Shown: positions 17,189-26,256, counted from the first letter of the stretch. The stretch is 64,000 nucleotides of DNA from Wenzhouxiangella sediminis (GCF_003410055.1 NZ_QUZK01000034.1:62001-126000), one strand, 5' to 3'. The notes: generated from the letters alone by a model not told the origin. Numbers and translations: made by a program.

Positions 17189-17533
17189 ATGTCCGAACAG
17201 CAAAAGCAGATCGACGCCCATAACCAGGCCACCAACGAGTTCATCGAACTGGCCAACAAGATGGTCAACGAGCACGGTTTCGACCGGAACCTGGTCTCCG
17301 CGGCCATGATGGCCGCCTCGGGCGTCTACGCCACCTTCATCGCCGCCGGCAACCAGGGCTTCCTGGCCGAGAACGGCGTCGAGAAGGTCGCCAGCATGTA
17401 CAAGAACAACCTGGTCTACATCCAGAAGCGCAAGAAGGAAGACCTCGAAGCGCAGGGCCTCAAGCCCAAGCCCATGGCCGAAATCCAGGGCGACGCGGAA
17501 AACCCCACCAGCACCGACGGCGACAAGGATTGA
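17189..17533 (+). CDS. DUF3144 family protein
   Basis: 114 residues, hydrophilic and helical, with a conserved N-terminal half (FIELANKMVNEHGFDRNLVSAAMMAASGVYATFIAAGNQGFL) recognisable as the DUF3144 family of small proteobacterial proteins. The C-terminus is acidic and low complexity. No function is known. It is a single gene between bioC and the CAU tRNA. Confidence 0.7.
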   Translation: MSEQQKQIDAHNQATNEFIELANKMVNEHGFDRNLVSAAMMAASGVYATFIAAGNQGFLAENGVEKVASMYKNNLVYIQKRKKEDLEAQGLKPKPMAEIQGDAENPTSTDGDKD

Positions 17534-17540
17534 TCGTACC

Positions 17541-17617
17541 GGGCCCTTAGCTCAGTTGGTTAGAGCAGCCGACTCATAATCGGTAGGTCGCAGGTTCAAG
17601 TCCTGCAGGGCCCACCA
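17541..17617 (+). tRNA. tRNA with CAU anticodon, probably tRNA-Ile2 (lysidine type)
   Basis: Complete cloverleaf with acceptor GGGCCCU, D-arm CUUAGCUCAG, anticodon loop CUCAUAA (anticodon at 17575-17577), T-arm GUUCAAGUC and an encoded CCA. CAU can mean elongator Met, initiator Met or Ile2. The C4-G69 and C5-G68 pairs and the CUUAGCUCAG D-arm resemble E. coli ileX and are the determinants used by TilS, so Ile2 reading AUA is favoured over elongator Met. Confidence 0.9.
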
Positions 17618-17742
17618 TCTCATTGTTTTCTATGGGTTTACCGGAGGGTGACTCATAGGCCGCGGGTCGGTTGGTCGCATTGAGCGGTGCGGTGCAGCGC
17701 CCTCCTAGTGAACAAACACCCGAACCGTGGTGCTTATGCCTC

Positions 17743-17792
17743 GATGACTGTTACTCACTAGGTCGTTGGTTCGAATCCGACCCGGGGAGCCA
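17743..17792 (+). pseudogene. 3' fragment of tRNA-Asn (GUU), probable attachment-site scar
   Basis: The sequence runs from the anticodon arm (loop CUGUUAC, anticodon GUU) through variable loop AGGUCG, T-arm GGUUCGAAUCC and acceptor 3' strand to an encoded GCCA. No D-arm or 5' acceptor strand (UCCCCGG expected) lies upstream, so it is not a functional tRNA. Tyrosine recombinases commonly use exactly this 3' half as att site. It marks the left edge of the AT-richer accessory genes. Confidence 0.7.
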
Positions 17793-17804
17793 GGAATATC
17801 AAGG

Positions 17805-17835
17805 CCTTGCAAGGTTTGCCCTGCAAGGACTTTTT
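17805..17835 (+). terminator. Intrinsic terminator after the tRNA-Asn fragment
   Basis: A 7-bp stem (CCTTGCA/TGCAAGG) with a 10-base loop is followed by ACTTTTT. This is the usual layout behind a tRNA gene or the 3' end of an integrated element. Confidence 0.55.
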
Positions 17836-18152
17836 CTTTGAGTCACCACAGTGTCACCACCAGGCCGGCATTTTCAGGCCTCGCCCTGCCCCGCTCCGAC
17901 ACCAGCCCGTGCGGTTTCCCTACAGCTCGCCGGCGGGATCTCCGATCGCAACCAGGCAAGCGCAGCGGCATCATGAGCGCGTCGGGAAATCAGCGTGCAG
18001 CCACAGGCTCAGTGAACGCGATGCACCGGCATAGAACGCAACATGGTGAGCAGAAATTCCTAGGGGAACTGGCTCATAGAGATTCAATTTGACTCGGTGC
18101 CCTAATCTGCACACTATTAGGATTGACGCTGGTACGCCGGGGGAGAGGGAAA
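17836..18152. other. Noncoding gap at the edge of the accessory region
   Basis: No convincing gene. The stretch has two GTCACC copies close together (17842-17860), a pattern repeated at 20338-20356, and a 17-base sequence at 18001-18017 repeated near 20511. An open frame over 17766-18092 begins inside the tRNA fragment, has no ribosome binding site and no recognisable content. No integrase gene remnant was recognised. Confidence 0.4.
18001..18017 (+). repeat. Imperfect 17-bp direct repeat, left copy (right copy at 20511-20527)
   Basis: CCACAGGCTCAGTGAAC here and CCACAGACTCAGTGAAC at 20511-20527 differ at one base and bracket the five small AT-richer genes. They may be the edges of one inserted block or part of a dispersed motif; a weaker relative lies near 19590. 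Confidence 0.45.
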
Positions 18153-18446
18153 ATGAATTTTGAAGGGTTTACGCTTTGGATGGCGGGCAGCCTCGCAATA
18201 ACCTTTGTCTCTTTTTTGATTGCGTACGTAATCCTCAAGGGGGCGCTCAAAAATAGGTCCATCGGCAGGGCTTTATTTGGCTTCTTCGTCTCTTGGCTAG
18301 GAACAACGATTTTCCGCATGAACAACCCTTTGCTGGCGACTGACTTGGAGGGCACGGCAATCACGGGCCTAACGGCAGTTATCTCCGCTGTTTTCTCCTC
18401 TCTCGTGATATTTCTTATAGATAAAATTCCACCGGAAAACCTGTAG
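18153..18446 (+). CDS. Small hypothetical membrane protein
   Basis: 97 residues from an ATG with GGGAGAGGG just upstream. About three hydrophobic segments: LWMAGSLAITFVSFLIAYVIL, a central FGFFVSWLGTTIF and a C-terminal VISAVFSSLVIFLI. I do not recognise the family. Codon use is clearly more AT-rich than the core genes on either side, which suggests recent acquisition. A hairpin terminator follows, so it is probably transcribed alone. Confidence 0.6.
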   Translation: MNFEGFTLWMAGSLAITFVSFLIAYVILKGALKNRSIGRALFGFFVSWLGTTIFRMNNPLLATDLEGTAITGLTAVISAVFSSLVIFLIDKIPPENL

Positions 18447-18480
18447 GGAGCAGAACGCTCCGTTTCAGCAACCGGCACAG

Positions 18481-18508
18481 AGGCCGCCTTCGGGCGGCCT
18501 TAATATTT
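18481..18508 (+). terminator. Hairpin terminator with UUCG loop
   Basis: An 8-bp stem AGGCCGCC/GGCGGCCT closes a TTCG tetraloop and is followed by TTAATATTT. It probably ends the small membrane protein transcript. Confidence 0.65.
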
Positions 18509-18563
18509 GACGCCTTGCAGAATGCGGCGCTACGGTAAAATCTGGCGTAAGGGGAGCACAACC

Positions 18564-18836
18564 ATGAGAGCACTAATCCTAGTTGCCGTCTTTTTCGCGG
18601 GCTCCGTCCTCGCGAACGACTGCCATTCTCGCTCTGTGCGAATAGACCGCGAGATGATTGCGGTTGGCGATTCCGCGCGGGCGGTCTTCGAGCTTGGCCC
18701 GGATCGCGAGTGGCAGCTTGAAAACCAATACGGCGGCTCTTGCGGCATTCGCGCCGATTTCTATGAGCGCGGCAAAACCGTCGAGATTTACATCAAGGGC
18801 GGGAAAGTGGTGAAGATTTGCCAGCGAAACGACTAG
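18564..18836 (+). CDS. Small secreted hypothetical protein
   Basis: 90 residues from an ATG with AGGGGAG upstream. It starts with a clear signal peptide (MRALILVAVFFAGSVLA-ND). The mature part contains IAVGDSARAVFELG, which resembles the GDS-x-xxV motif of DUF2845-type periplasmic proteins, and two or three Cys residues. The match is too weak to assign a family. It sits in the AT-richer accessory block. Confidence 0.5.
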   Translation: MRALILVAVFFAGSVLANDCHSRSVRIDREMIAVGDSARAVFELGPDREWQLENQYGGSCGIRADFYERGKTVEIYIKGGKVVKICQRND

Positions 18837-18932
18837 CGATATTTAGCCAGCGCCATGCCCAAAAGTCAGGATGTACGCCTTTGGCTAAGTGAATCCGACT
18901 AGGCGGGTGCCCCTCAATTTTGGGAGATGAGT

Positions 18933-19169
18933 ATGGAGGCAGATCAGCCGACGGAGATTCCGTGCGAGGATAGCGAGGGAATCCGATACACGATTTTCGA
19001 GCGAGGGGCCATCATTCCCAACCATAATTCAGAAAACGAACTGCTAAAGCCAACCTGGTTCATAATCCGAGACGCGAAAGAAGTGACCGTCAAATGGGAT
19101 AAGGACTCGAGAACTGGCAGGCAGTGCTTCACCGACCCCGATGGCTTGCAGTCGTTCCCCTCTGTTTAG
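18933..19169 (+). CDS. Small hypothetical protein
   Basis: 78 residues from the second of two ATGs; the first, six bases upstream, is too close to GGGAG to be well spaced. The protein is soluble and charged (GIRYTIFERGAIIPNHN, KPTWFIIRDAKEVTVKWDKDSRTGRQ) with no recognised domain. Accessory-block base composition. Coding status rests on ribosome binding site and open frame only. Confidence 0.4.
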   Translation: MEADQPTEIPCEDSEGIRYTIFERGAIIPNHNSENELLKPTWFIIRDAKEVTVKWDKDSRTGRQCFTDPDGLQSFPSV

Positions 19170-19189
19170 CAAGCGCGAAGGACAAAGAA

Positions 19190-19501
19190 ATGGCGCTAAT
19201 TGATTGCCCTGAGTGCGGACACCAAGTCTCTGATAAAGCTTCTACCTGCCCTAGTTGCGGCGTCGGCATATCGGAAGCCAAGGAAGCACAGTCAGCAGGC
19301 GAGCCAATAACTACCGTTCAGCAGACAAGCAAAAAATTTAAGCAGCAGGCGTTGTTGGCGGCAGTTGTGATTGCAGCCGGCATCATGATTGTTTTCTCAA
19401 ATGGTGGCAGCACAAGTGACGCGATTGGCTGGACGATAACCCTGATCGGATTTGGCTGGCTGATTGTGGCGAGAATCAATGTCTGGTGGCACCACGACTA
19501 G
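19190..19501 (+). CDS. Zinc-ribbon protein with two transmembrane segments
   Basis: 103 residues. The N-terminal zinc ribbon is CPECGHQVSDKASTCPSCG, a double CxxC knuckle typical of zinc_ribbon_2 proteins. A hydrophilic linker is followed by two hydrophobic segments (QALLAAVVIAAGIMIVF and IGWTITLIGFGWLIVA) and a basic C-terminus. AAGGA precedes the ATG. The role is unknown; similar small proteins occur in mobile regions. Confidence 0.65.
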   Translation: MALIDCPECGHQVSDKASTCPSCGVGISEAKEAQSAGEPITTVQQTSKKFKQQALLAAVVIAAGIMIVFSNGGSTSDAIGWTITLIGFGWLIVARINVWWHHD

Positions 19502-19658
19502 GGTGCGATTAAAGGCGGCCGCGCGCAGCAGTCCGTCCCTCGAGATGCAGCCGGCCAAAGCCAGCACTACGCCCACAAGCCTAGGTGTTAGCTTTTAGCT
19601 CTGTGAACCGGCTAAGGTGGGCCTATGTTCTTGTGCACGCATGGAAGGGGAATGGCTT

Positions 19659-20336
19659 ATGATTCAAGCTCATAAGGCTGGTCTTGAAGGCGACCGGGCT
19701 CGCGCGGCAATTCAGCTTACTTCGCTTTTAGGCGAAGTTGAACATGATGAAGACAAGGTCATCCAGGTCTTTAGCGATTGGCAGTCCCGACAGACCATTT
19801 CCGCGAAGCGTTTAGCCGCAACGTTCTCAATTTCATTGGCGATTGTGCATATGCTGGGGCTGGAATACTCCAATGTGAACTTACTGTGGATTCAAGATAT
19901 AACTCCTACGCAAGCGCTGACGCTGTCATATATTCTCGGCGCATTGACGGCAGGATTTTTCGTGGCAATGTGCTGGAGCGTTTGGAACGACTGGCAGGTT
20001 CGGCGCGTTAGACTCGCTTCCGTTAATGCTGAATTGTCCCTTGCCGAAAATCTGGTCGACGAATTGCATAAGCTCATTCCTGAGCATAGGTTTCCGCGAT
20101 TATTCATCTATGATCCAGATCAGTCGCGAGATATCCAATTTCTTCCCAAGGCCGGGAGACAATACGAATTGGTGACTCATTACCGTTCACAGATTAAGCC
20201 TGTTCACTCTCGTAGAAACTGGCTTGAACTACTGGAGTTTCTTTTCGTTGGCTTGGCTTTTGTGCTTGCGTGCAAGGGGCTTCTCGAGTATTGGGGGATA
20301 ATCCAATTTTTGGGGCGTTTTCTGGGCTTTTCTTAA
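19659..20336 (+). CDS. Hypothetical membrane protein
   Basis: 225 residues from the ATG with GGGGA upstream; ATG 18 bases earlier lacks a binding site. A helical cytosolic N-terminus is followed by hydrophobic segments (LAATFSISLAIVHMLGL, LSYILGALTAGFFVAMCWSV) and a C-terminal one (LLEFLFVGLAFVLACKGLLEYW). The arrangement (helices, two transmembrane segments, soluble loop, one more) recalls SLATT/2TM accessory-region proteins, but I cannot assign it. AT-richer than the chromosome. Confidence 0.5.
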   Translation: MIQAHKAGLEGDRARAAIQLTSLLGEVEHDEDKVIQVFSDWQSRQTISAKRLAATFSISLAIVHMLGLEYSNVNLLWIQDITPTQALTLSYILGALTAGFFVAMCWSVWNDWQVRRVRLASVNAELSLAENLVDELHKLIPEHRFPRLFIYDPDQSRDIQFLPKAGRQYELVTHYRSQIKPVHSRRNWLELLEFLFVGLAFVLACKGLLEYWGIIQFLGRFLGFS

Positions 20337-20633
20337 TGTCACCGAATTGTCACCATTCGGGCACGAGTTCGAGGACCAGGTTCCCACAGCCCGCCACGCT
20401 GTTTTCCTATGGAATCCCCTCCGCGACGGTGGCAGTCTGTGCCCGCGTTGGCTGGAGTTGTCAGGCAGTAGCCGACCGCGCCAGCGCCACGCCAGGCGGT
20501 CAGGAGTACACCACAGACTCAGTGAACCGACCAGACTTGCACCGGGGCCGCCTTCGGGCGGCTCTTTCATTTCCCCATTGACGGGTGATCCGATGAGGCA
20601 GAATAGGGTTTGGCAAACAATTAGGGTGAGACG
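20337..20633. other. Noncoding gap with a terminator and repeats
   Basis: No gene supported. It begins with a double GTCACC motif like that next to the tRNA-Asn fragment, carries the right copy of the 17-bp repeat, and holds a UUCG-loop hairpin terminator. AGGGTGAGACG at its end is the ribosome binding site of the interrupted gene. Confidence 0.4.
20546..20568 (+). terminator. UUCG-loop hairpin terminator
   Basis: Stem GCCGCC/GGCGGC with TTCG loop followed by TCTTTC. Its sequence closely matches the terminator at 18.48 kb, so both may come from the same kind of cassette. Confidence 0.55.
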
Positions 20634-20897
20634 ATGAACGAGTATCTATTTGTGATACCAGACCTCGAATTAGCAGACCCCGATCAGGCTTATAACGAGG
20701 TTATGGACATTTGTCGGCCGTACGGAGCGGCCGCGATGCTTGAGCGGGCAGATGGCAATAAGCACAACATCGTGGTGACACGGCCGGTACCACTCGATCT
20801 CGGCGCCAAAATTGCCCATCATCTGGGAGCAAGAGGGCTTCTCAACTATTGGCCCGGTCCGGTCAGTGAACTACGACTGATCATTCGGGACCAGACT
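20634..20897 (+). pseudogene. 5' part of a hypothetical gene split by an IS3-family element
   Basis: An 88-residue frame (MNEYLFVIPDLELADPDQAY ... LRLIIRDQT) with a good ribosome binding site runs into the left end of the insertion element. Removing the element together with one ACT copy joins it in frame to 24 codons beyond the right end, giving a protein of about 112 residues whose TGA overlaps the next ATG. The product family is not recognised. Confidence 0.65.
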
Positions 20898-20946
20898 GAA
20901 CCGCCCCGCTTTTGCCGGAGGCTCCTCTATTTGAGAGGATACGGCA

Positions 20947-21267
20947 ATGACAAAGCAAATGAGATATTCCCCGGAAGTCCGGGAACGGGCGGTTCGCATG
21001 GTGATGGAGCAGACCGAGTCGCATGGCTCACAGTGGGCGGCCATCGAGTCGATTTCAGGCAAGATCGGCTGCACGCCGGAGACGCTACGCCGCTGGGTGC
21101 GCCAGTCTGAGTGCGACTCGGGAGATCGAGCTGGTCTGACCACAATGGATCGTGAGCGACTCAAGTCCCTGGAGCGAGAGAACCGGGAGCTGAAGCGGGC
21201 CAACGAGATCCTGCGTAAGGCATCGGCTTTATTCGCCCAGGCGGAGCTCGACCGCACACGCAAGTGA
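20947..21267 (+). CDS. IS3-family transposase OrfA
   Basis: 106 residues. The helix-turn-helix ([13 protein letters not shown] ... [16 protein letters not shown]) binds the IS ends and is followed by a leucine-zipper-like segment ([22 protein letters not shown]). Its stop overlaps the start of orfB. A fused OrfAB made by -1 frameshifting is the usual active transposase, but no A-rich slippery heptamer is obvious here. Confidence 0.92.
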   Translation: MTKQMRYSPEVRERAVRMVMEQTESHGSQWAAIESISGKIGCTPETLRRWVRQSECDSGDRAGLTTMDRERLKSLERENRELKRANEILRKASALFAQAELDRTRK

Positions 21268-22166
21268 TGGTGGACTTCATCGACGAACACCGCGCCGACG
21301 ACGGGGTCGAGCCGATCTGCCAGCAGTTGCCGATCGCCCCGTCGACTTACTTTGAGCACAAGGCCTGCGAGGCTGATCCGAGCCGTCGATCGGCTCGGGC
21401 TCTCCGAGACGAGTCGTTGCAGGCCGAGATTCAGCGAGTCTGGGACGAGAACTTCTGGGTTTACGGCACGCGCAAGGTCTGGCGCCAACTTCAGCGCGAG
21501 TCGTATGACGTGGCGCGCTGTACGGTCGAGCGGTTGATGCGTCGCATGGGCATTCAAGGTGCAGTCCGCGGGGCGCGCTGCCGAACGACGGCGCCTGCGG
21601 CCCAGGCGGACTGTCCGGCCGACCGGGTCAAGCGGCAATTCAACGCGCAGCGGCCCAATCAGCTCTGGGTCGCTGATTTCACCTATGTCGCGACCTGGTC
21701 TGGGTTCGTCTATACGGCATTCATTATCGATGTCTTCGCCAACCGCATCGTGGGCCGGCGAACGGCGCGCAGCATGCGCACCGATCTGGTCCTGGACGCT
21801 CTGGAGCAGGCGCTCTACGCGCGAGGGCCTGAGGATGGCCTGATCCACCACAGCGACCGCGGCACCCAGTACCTGTCGATCTGCTACACCGAACGACTCC
21901 AGGACGTCGGTATCGAAGGGTCGGTCGGCACCACCGGCGATTCCTACGACAATGCCTTGGCCGAAAGCATCATTGGGCTCTACAAAGCGGAACTCATTCA
22001 TCGGCGAGGCCCCTGGCGCAGCCTGGATGATGTGGAGTACGGCACGCTCGAGTGGGTCGATTGGTTCAATCATCGGCGTCTACTCGAGCCGATCGGCCAC
22101 GTGCCACCGGCTGAGTTTGAAATGGCATACTACGAGCAGCTTGAAAGTCCGGCCATTGGGGCCTGA
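21264..22166 (+). CDS. IS3-family transposase OrfB (DDE integrase)
   Basis: 300 residues with an N-terminal HTH_21-type segment and an rve integrase core. The catalytic triad is visible: D in [10 protein letters not shown] in [12 protein letters not shown] and E in [18 protein letters not shown]. The end [20 protein letters not shown] is typical of the family. It starts at GTG or the adjacent ATG overlapping the orfA stop, and is probably made as part of OrfAB. Confidence 0.93.
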   Translation: MMVDFIDEHRADDGVEPICQQLPIAPSTYFEHKACEADPSRRSARALRDESLQAEIQRVWDENFWVYGTRKVWRQLQRESYDVARCTVERLMRRMGIQGAVRGARCRTTAPAAQADCPADRVKRQFNAQRPNQLWVADFTYVATWSGFVYTAFIIDVFANRIVGRRTARSMRTDLVLDALEQALYARGPEDGLIHHSDRGTQYLSICYTERLQDVGIEGSVGTTGDSYDNALAESIIGLYKAELIHRRGPWRSLDDVEYGTLEWVDWFNHRRLLEPIGHVPPAEFEMAYYEQLESPAIGA

Positions 22167-22204
22167 CTCACACACGGAGCACTCCGGAAAAGCCGGGGCG
22201 GTTC

Positions 22205-22282
22205 ACTTTATCGAAGGCATTTTGGAGAACCAGTCTCAAAAGAGTATTGCCACAATGGTCTCTAGTGAGGAGGACGAGATGA
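22205..22282 (+). pseudogene. 3' part of the IS-interrupted hypothetical gene
   Basis: After the right ACT copy the frame continues for 24 codons (LSKAFWRTSLKRVLPQWSLV and a basic tail) and ends in TGA inside the ATGA that starts the next gene. That precise overlap supports the reconstruction. If the insertion made no duplication, the frame would instead read through into the next gene. Confidence 0.5.
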
Positions 22283-22680
22283 GCTATTATCAGGTTACTT
22301 ACAAAAAGGGTGACCGCGTAGAAACATTCTATGTTAGCGGAGCTGATAAAGAATCGGCCTTAGAGCAGGCCAAAACCGACAATGCAGACTGCAATAGTGA
22401 TTCCCTTTTATCCATCAAACCATACGGTGGCTCCGACCGCTACTCTACGGGCAGAGGTATTGCATCCTTCATGGCATTTCTTGGTTGGGTTGGAGTAATA
22501 CTTTCTATTATTTTACTTTTCCCTGTTTTTCTTGGGCAAGACAATCAGTCTTTTGAATATGTCGTTAGCTGGGCTAGTTTTATTGCCGCCTATTTTGCAG
22601 GCAGCTTATTCTTGGTCGGGACGGCAGTCGTGATGAGGGCAATATTCGATATTGCGGACAATTCCTTCAAAGAAGAATAA
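22279..22680 (+). CDS. Small hypothetical membrane protein downstream of the IS
   Basis: 133 residues from an ATG with GAGGAG six bases upstream. The soluble N-terminus (YYQVTYKKGDRVETFYVSGADKESALEQAK) looks like a small alpha-beta domain and is followed by two hydrophobic segments (FMAFLGWVGVILSIILLF and AAYFAGSLFLVGTAVVM). AT-rich codon use marks it as accessory DNA. It was probably translationally coupled to the gene the IS has split. Confidence 0.6.
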   Translation: MSYYQVTYKKGDRVETFYVSGADKESALEQAKTDNADCNSDSLLSIKPYGGSDRYSTGRGIASFMAFLGWVGVILSIILLFPVFLGQDNQSFEYVVSWASFIAAYFAGSLFLVGTAVVMRAIFDIADNSFKEE

Positions 22681-22799
22681 TGGCGCTAGGGTTTCAGTTC
22701 GAAATGCGTTCACGCGGTCAAACATGGCGCGATAGCGTCGGAGCGCAATCTCTCCGGTAATCCGCCCGGAAATTGGCGTTGCTCACAAGTGGAGTATTC

Positions 22800-22922
22800 T
22801 CACAACGGAGCCACGGGAAATCCCCCCTTCCAGCAAGTCCGCTCGCTGTATTCCAGCTCGGTGGCACAGCCGACCTCCCACCAGAGCACGTCGTCGATAG
22901 TGCGAAAGGTCTGTTCGAACAC
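22800..22922 (-). pseudogene. hsdM: Truncated hsdM (type I restriction-modification methylase), N-terminal remnant
   Basis: A GTG with GAGGAG upstream opens VFEQTFRTIDDVLWWEVGC, then ATELEYSERTCW, which matches the start of one HsdM subfamily (FEQTFKNIDDVLWKEAGC, TTELDYTEQTSW). Similarity ends after about 31 residues and a stop follows at codon 41. A normal HsdM exceeds 450 residues, so this is only the 5' end. It begins 26 bases after vapC in the same direction, suggesting a former vapBC-hsd operon lost by deletion. The 119 bases beyond it contain nothing I recognise. Confidence 0.7.
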
Positions 22923-22948
22923 GAAATCTCCTCGGGTGACGCCAACAT

Positions 22949-23383
22949 TCAATCCAGGCCGACCGGCTCGAACACGTCAAACACGGCAAAGTCGCGCCAG
23001 TTGGTGCTGGCAATGCGCACCACGCCCGCGCAGTGGTAGCTGGCTGCGAGCAAGGTATCCAGGACGCGTTTTCGGCCCAGATGGTACTGCCCCATCCAGT
23101 CAAGAAAGATTGCAATCGCCCGCTCGGACGAGGCGACCGGCACGCACTCGGCGGCGTTCCACCACTGCTGCGTGATCTCGAGGGCCTCCTCCATGGCCAG
23201 GGGTCGCTCGAATCGGCGCGGATCGGTGACCACATGAATGAACTCGGCCAGAACCTGCGAACACAGGGCCGCGCTGCCCTCGCGCCCCCGAATCTCGTTT
23301 TCGAACAGTCGCCAGCAGGCCGCGTGTGCGGGATGCTCACGAATGCTCAGCCCAACCAGAAAGCTGGTATCCAGGCCGATCAC
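22949..23383 (-). CDS. vapC: PIN-domain toxin, VapC family
   Basis: 144 residues from a GTG in a GTGA overlap with the antitoxin stop. The PIN acidic residues are visible: D in IGLDTSFLVGL, E in VLAEFIHVV, D in RVLDTLLAAS and D in STNWRDFAVFD. VapC toxins are Mg-dependent RNases that cut tRNA or rRNA. The protein lies immediately upstream of the hsdM remnant. All expected catalytic positions are present, so it is probably functional. Confidence 0.88.
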   Translation of the reverse strand: MIGLDTSFLVGLSIREHPAHAACWRLFENEIRGREGSAALCSQVLAEFIHVVTDPRRFERPLAMEEALEITQQWWNAAECVPVASSERAIAIFLDWMGQYHLGRKRVLDTLLAASYHCAGVVRIASTNWRDFAVFDVFEPVGLD

Positions 23384-23619
23384 GAATGATCTTCCAGCAT
23401 TTCGTCGAGCAGATCGTCTTCCGACGCGAGATCGATCAGTACGCGGCCAGCGGAGCGCGGCTGGAAGCGTTCGAGGCTGCGCCTGGGCCTGAGCCGCTCC
23501 TGTCGATACAGTTCCATGGCTTCGCGAATCAGCTCGGACGTCGGCCGGCCGAGGGATTTGGAAGCCGTTCGGAACTCCGCATAGACGGGCTCGGATACAT
23601 TGATGGTGATGGTCTTCAT
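23380..23619 (-). CDS. vapB: Ribbon-helix-helix antitoxin of the VapB type
   Basis: 79 residues. The N-terminus KTITINVSEPVYAEFRTASK is a ribbon-helix-helix DNA-binding fold (beta strand then LGRPTSELIREAMELY). The acidic C-terminus (EDDLLDEMLEDHS) should wrap the toxin. The ATG is only seven bases from a good -10 element, so the transcript is probably leaderless; an upstream ATG would lie over the promoter and is rejected. VapB and VapC normally co-repress this promoter. Confidence 0.85.
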   Translation of the reverse strand: MKTITINVSEPVYAEFRTASKSLGRPTSELIREAMELYRQERLRPRRSLERFQPRSAGRVLIDLASEDDLLDEMLEDHS

Positions 23620-23626
23620 ACATTGA

Positions 23627-23655
23627 ATAATATGTATGTTGGCTGGTGGTTGCAA
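23627..23655 (-). promoter_or_regulatory. Promoter of vapBC, probably leaderless
   Basis: On the minus strand TTGCAA is followed after 17 bases by TATTAT, with seven bases to the vapB ATG. It lies back to back with the methionine operon promoter; the two -35 elements are five bases apart, so VapBC binding here could affect both. Confidence 0.55.
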
Positions 23656-23660
23656 GACGG

Positions 23661-23690
23661 TTGACAGCAGCGCCCGAACCCGTCTAAATT
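23661..23690 (+). promoter_or_regulatory. Promoter of the methionine leader and metY-metX-hom operon
   Basis: A perfect TTGACA is followed after 18 bases by TAAATT. The leader peptide ATG lies six bases after the -10 element, so transcription should start at or beside the start codon. No other good promoter is seen before metY. Confidence 0.65.
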
Positions 23691-23696
23691 CGCATC

Positions 23697-23792
23697 ATGA
23701 GTTCCGAACCCGCCAAGCACTTCAACTGCGCGATGTGCATGTGCATGTGTCTGCAAGCCCCGGCTGCGGATGCGTGTACGGCTGTGTTCTGA
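23697..23792 (+). CDS. Met/Cys-rich leader peptide of a candidate attenuator
   Basis: A 31-codon frame starting MSSEPAKHFN followed by CAMCMCMCLQ. Residues 11-18 hold four Cys and three Met codons, and Cys recurs at 27. No ribosome binding site precedes it and the promoter spacing predicts a leaderless message. It is followed after 25 bases by an intrinsic terminator and then by metY. Peptides rich in the pathway's amino acids that sit before a terminator are the hallmark of ribosome-mediated attenuation (trp, his and leu leaders). That this one senses Met and Cys charging is inferred from codons and position. Confidence 0.7.
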   Translation: MSSEPAKHFNCAMCMCMCLQAPAADACTAVF

Positions 23793-23797
23793 TCTAG

Positions 23798-26252
<2,455 letters not shown>

Positions 26253-26256
<4 letters not shown>

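Larger units (their letters stand above)
20897..22205 (+). mobile_element. IS3-family insertion sequence, IS51-group-like
   Basis: About 1.3 kb bounded by imperfect inverted repeats: left TGAACCGCCCCGCTTTTGCC and right (complement) TGAACCGCCCCGGCTTTTCC, each followed by GGAG. It carries overlapping orfA and orfB in a -1 relationship. ACT flanks both ends if the terminal base is counted as target (20895-20897 and 22205-22207); with canonical TG...CA ends no duplication is seen. It interrupts a small gene. Both reading frames are intact, so it may still be mobile. Confidence 0.88.

Noticed and set aside
17743-17792. A functional second tRNA gene
   Set aside because: No 5' acceptor strand or D-arm precedes the anticodon arm within the required distance.
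17766-18092. A 108-codon frame after the tRNA-Asn fragment
   Set aside because: It begins within the tRNA fragment, crosses a terminator, has no ribosome binding site and shows no recognisable content.
18153-20633. Integron cassette array
   Set aside because: The small genes are cassette-like in size, but the gaps lack paired GTTRRRY/RYYYAAC core sites in the attC orientation, and no integron integrase is present. TTAGCC...GGCTAA at 18.85 kb has the wrong orientation.
21230-21270. Programmed -1 frameshift signal for IS OrfAB
   Set aside because: orfB is in the -1 frame, but no A6G-type slippery heptamer is visible before the orfA stop. Frameshifting remains possible from family knowledge only.
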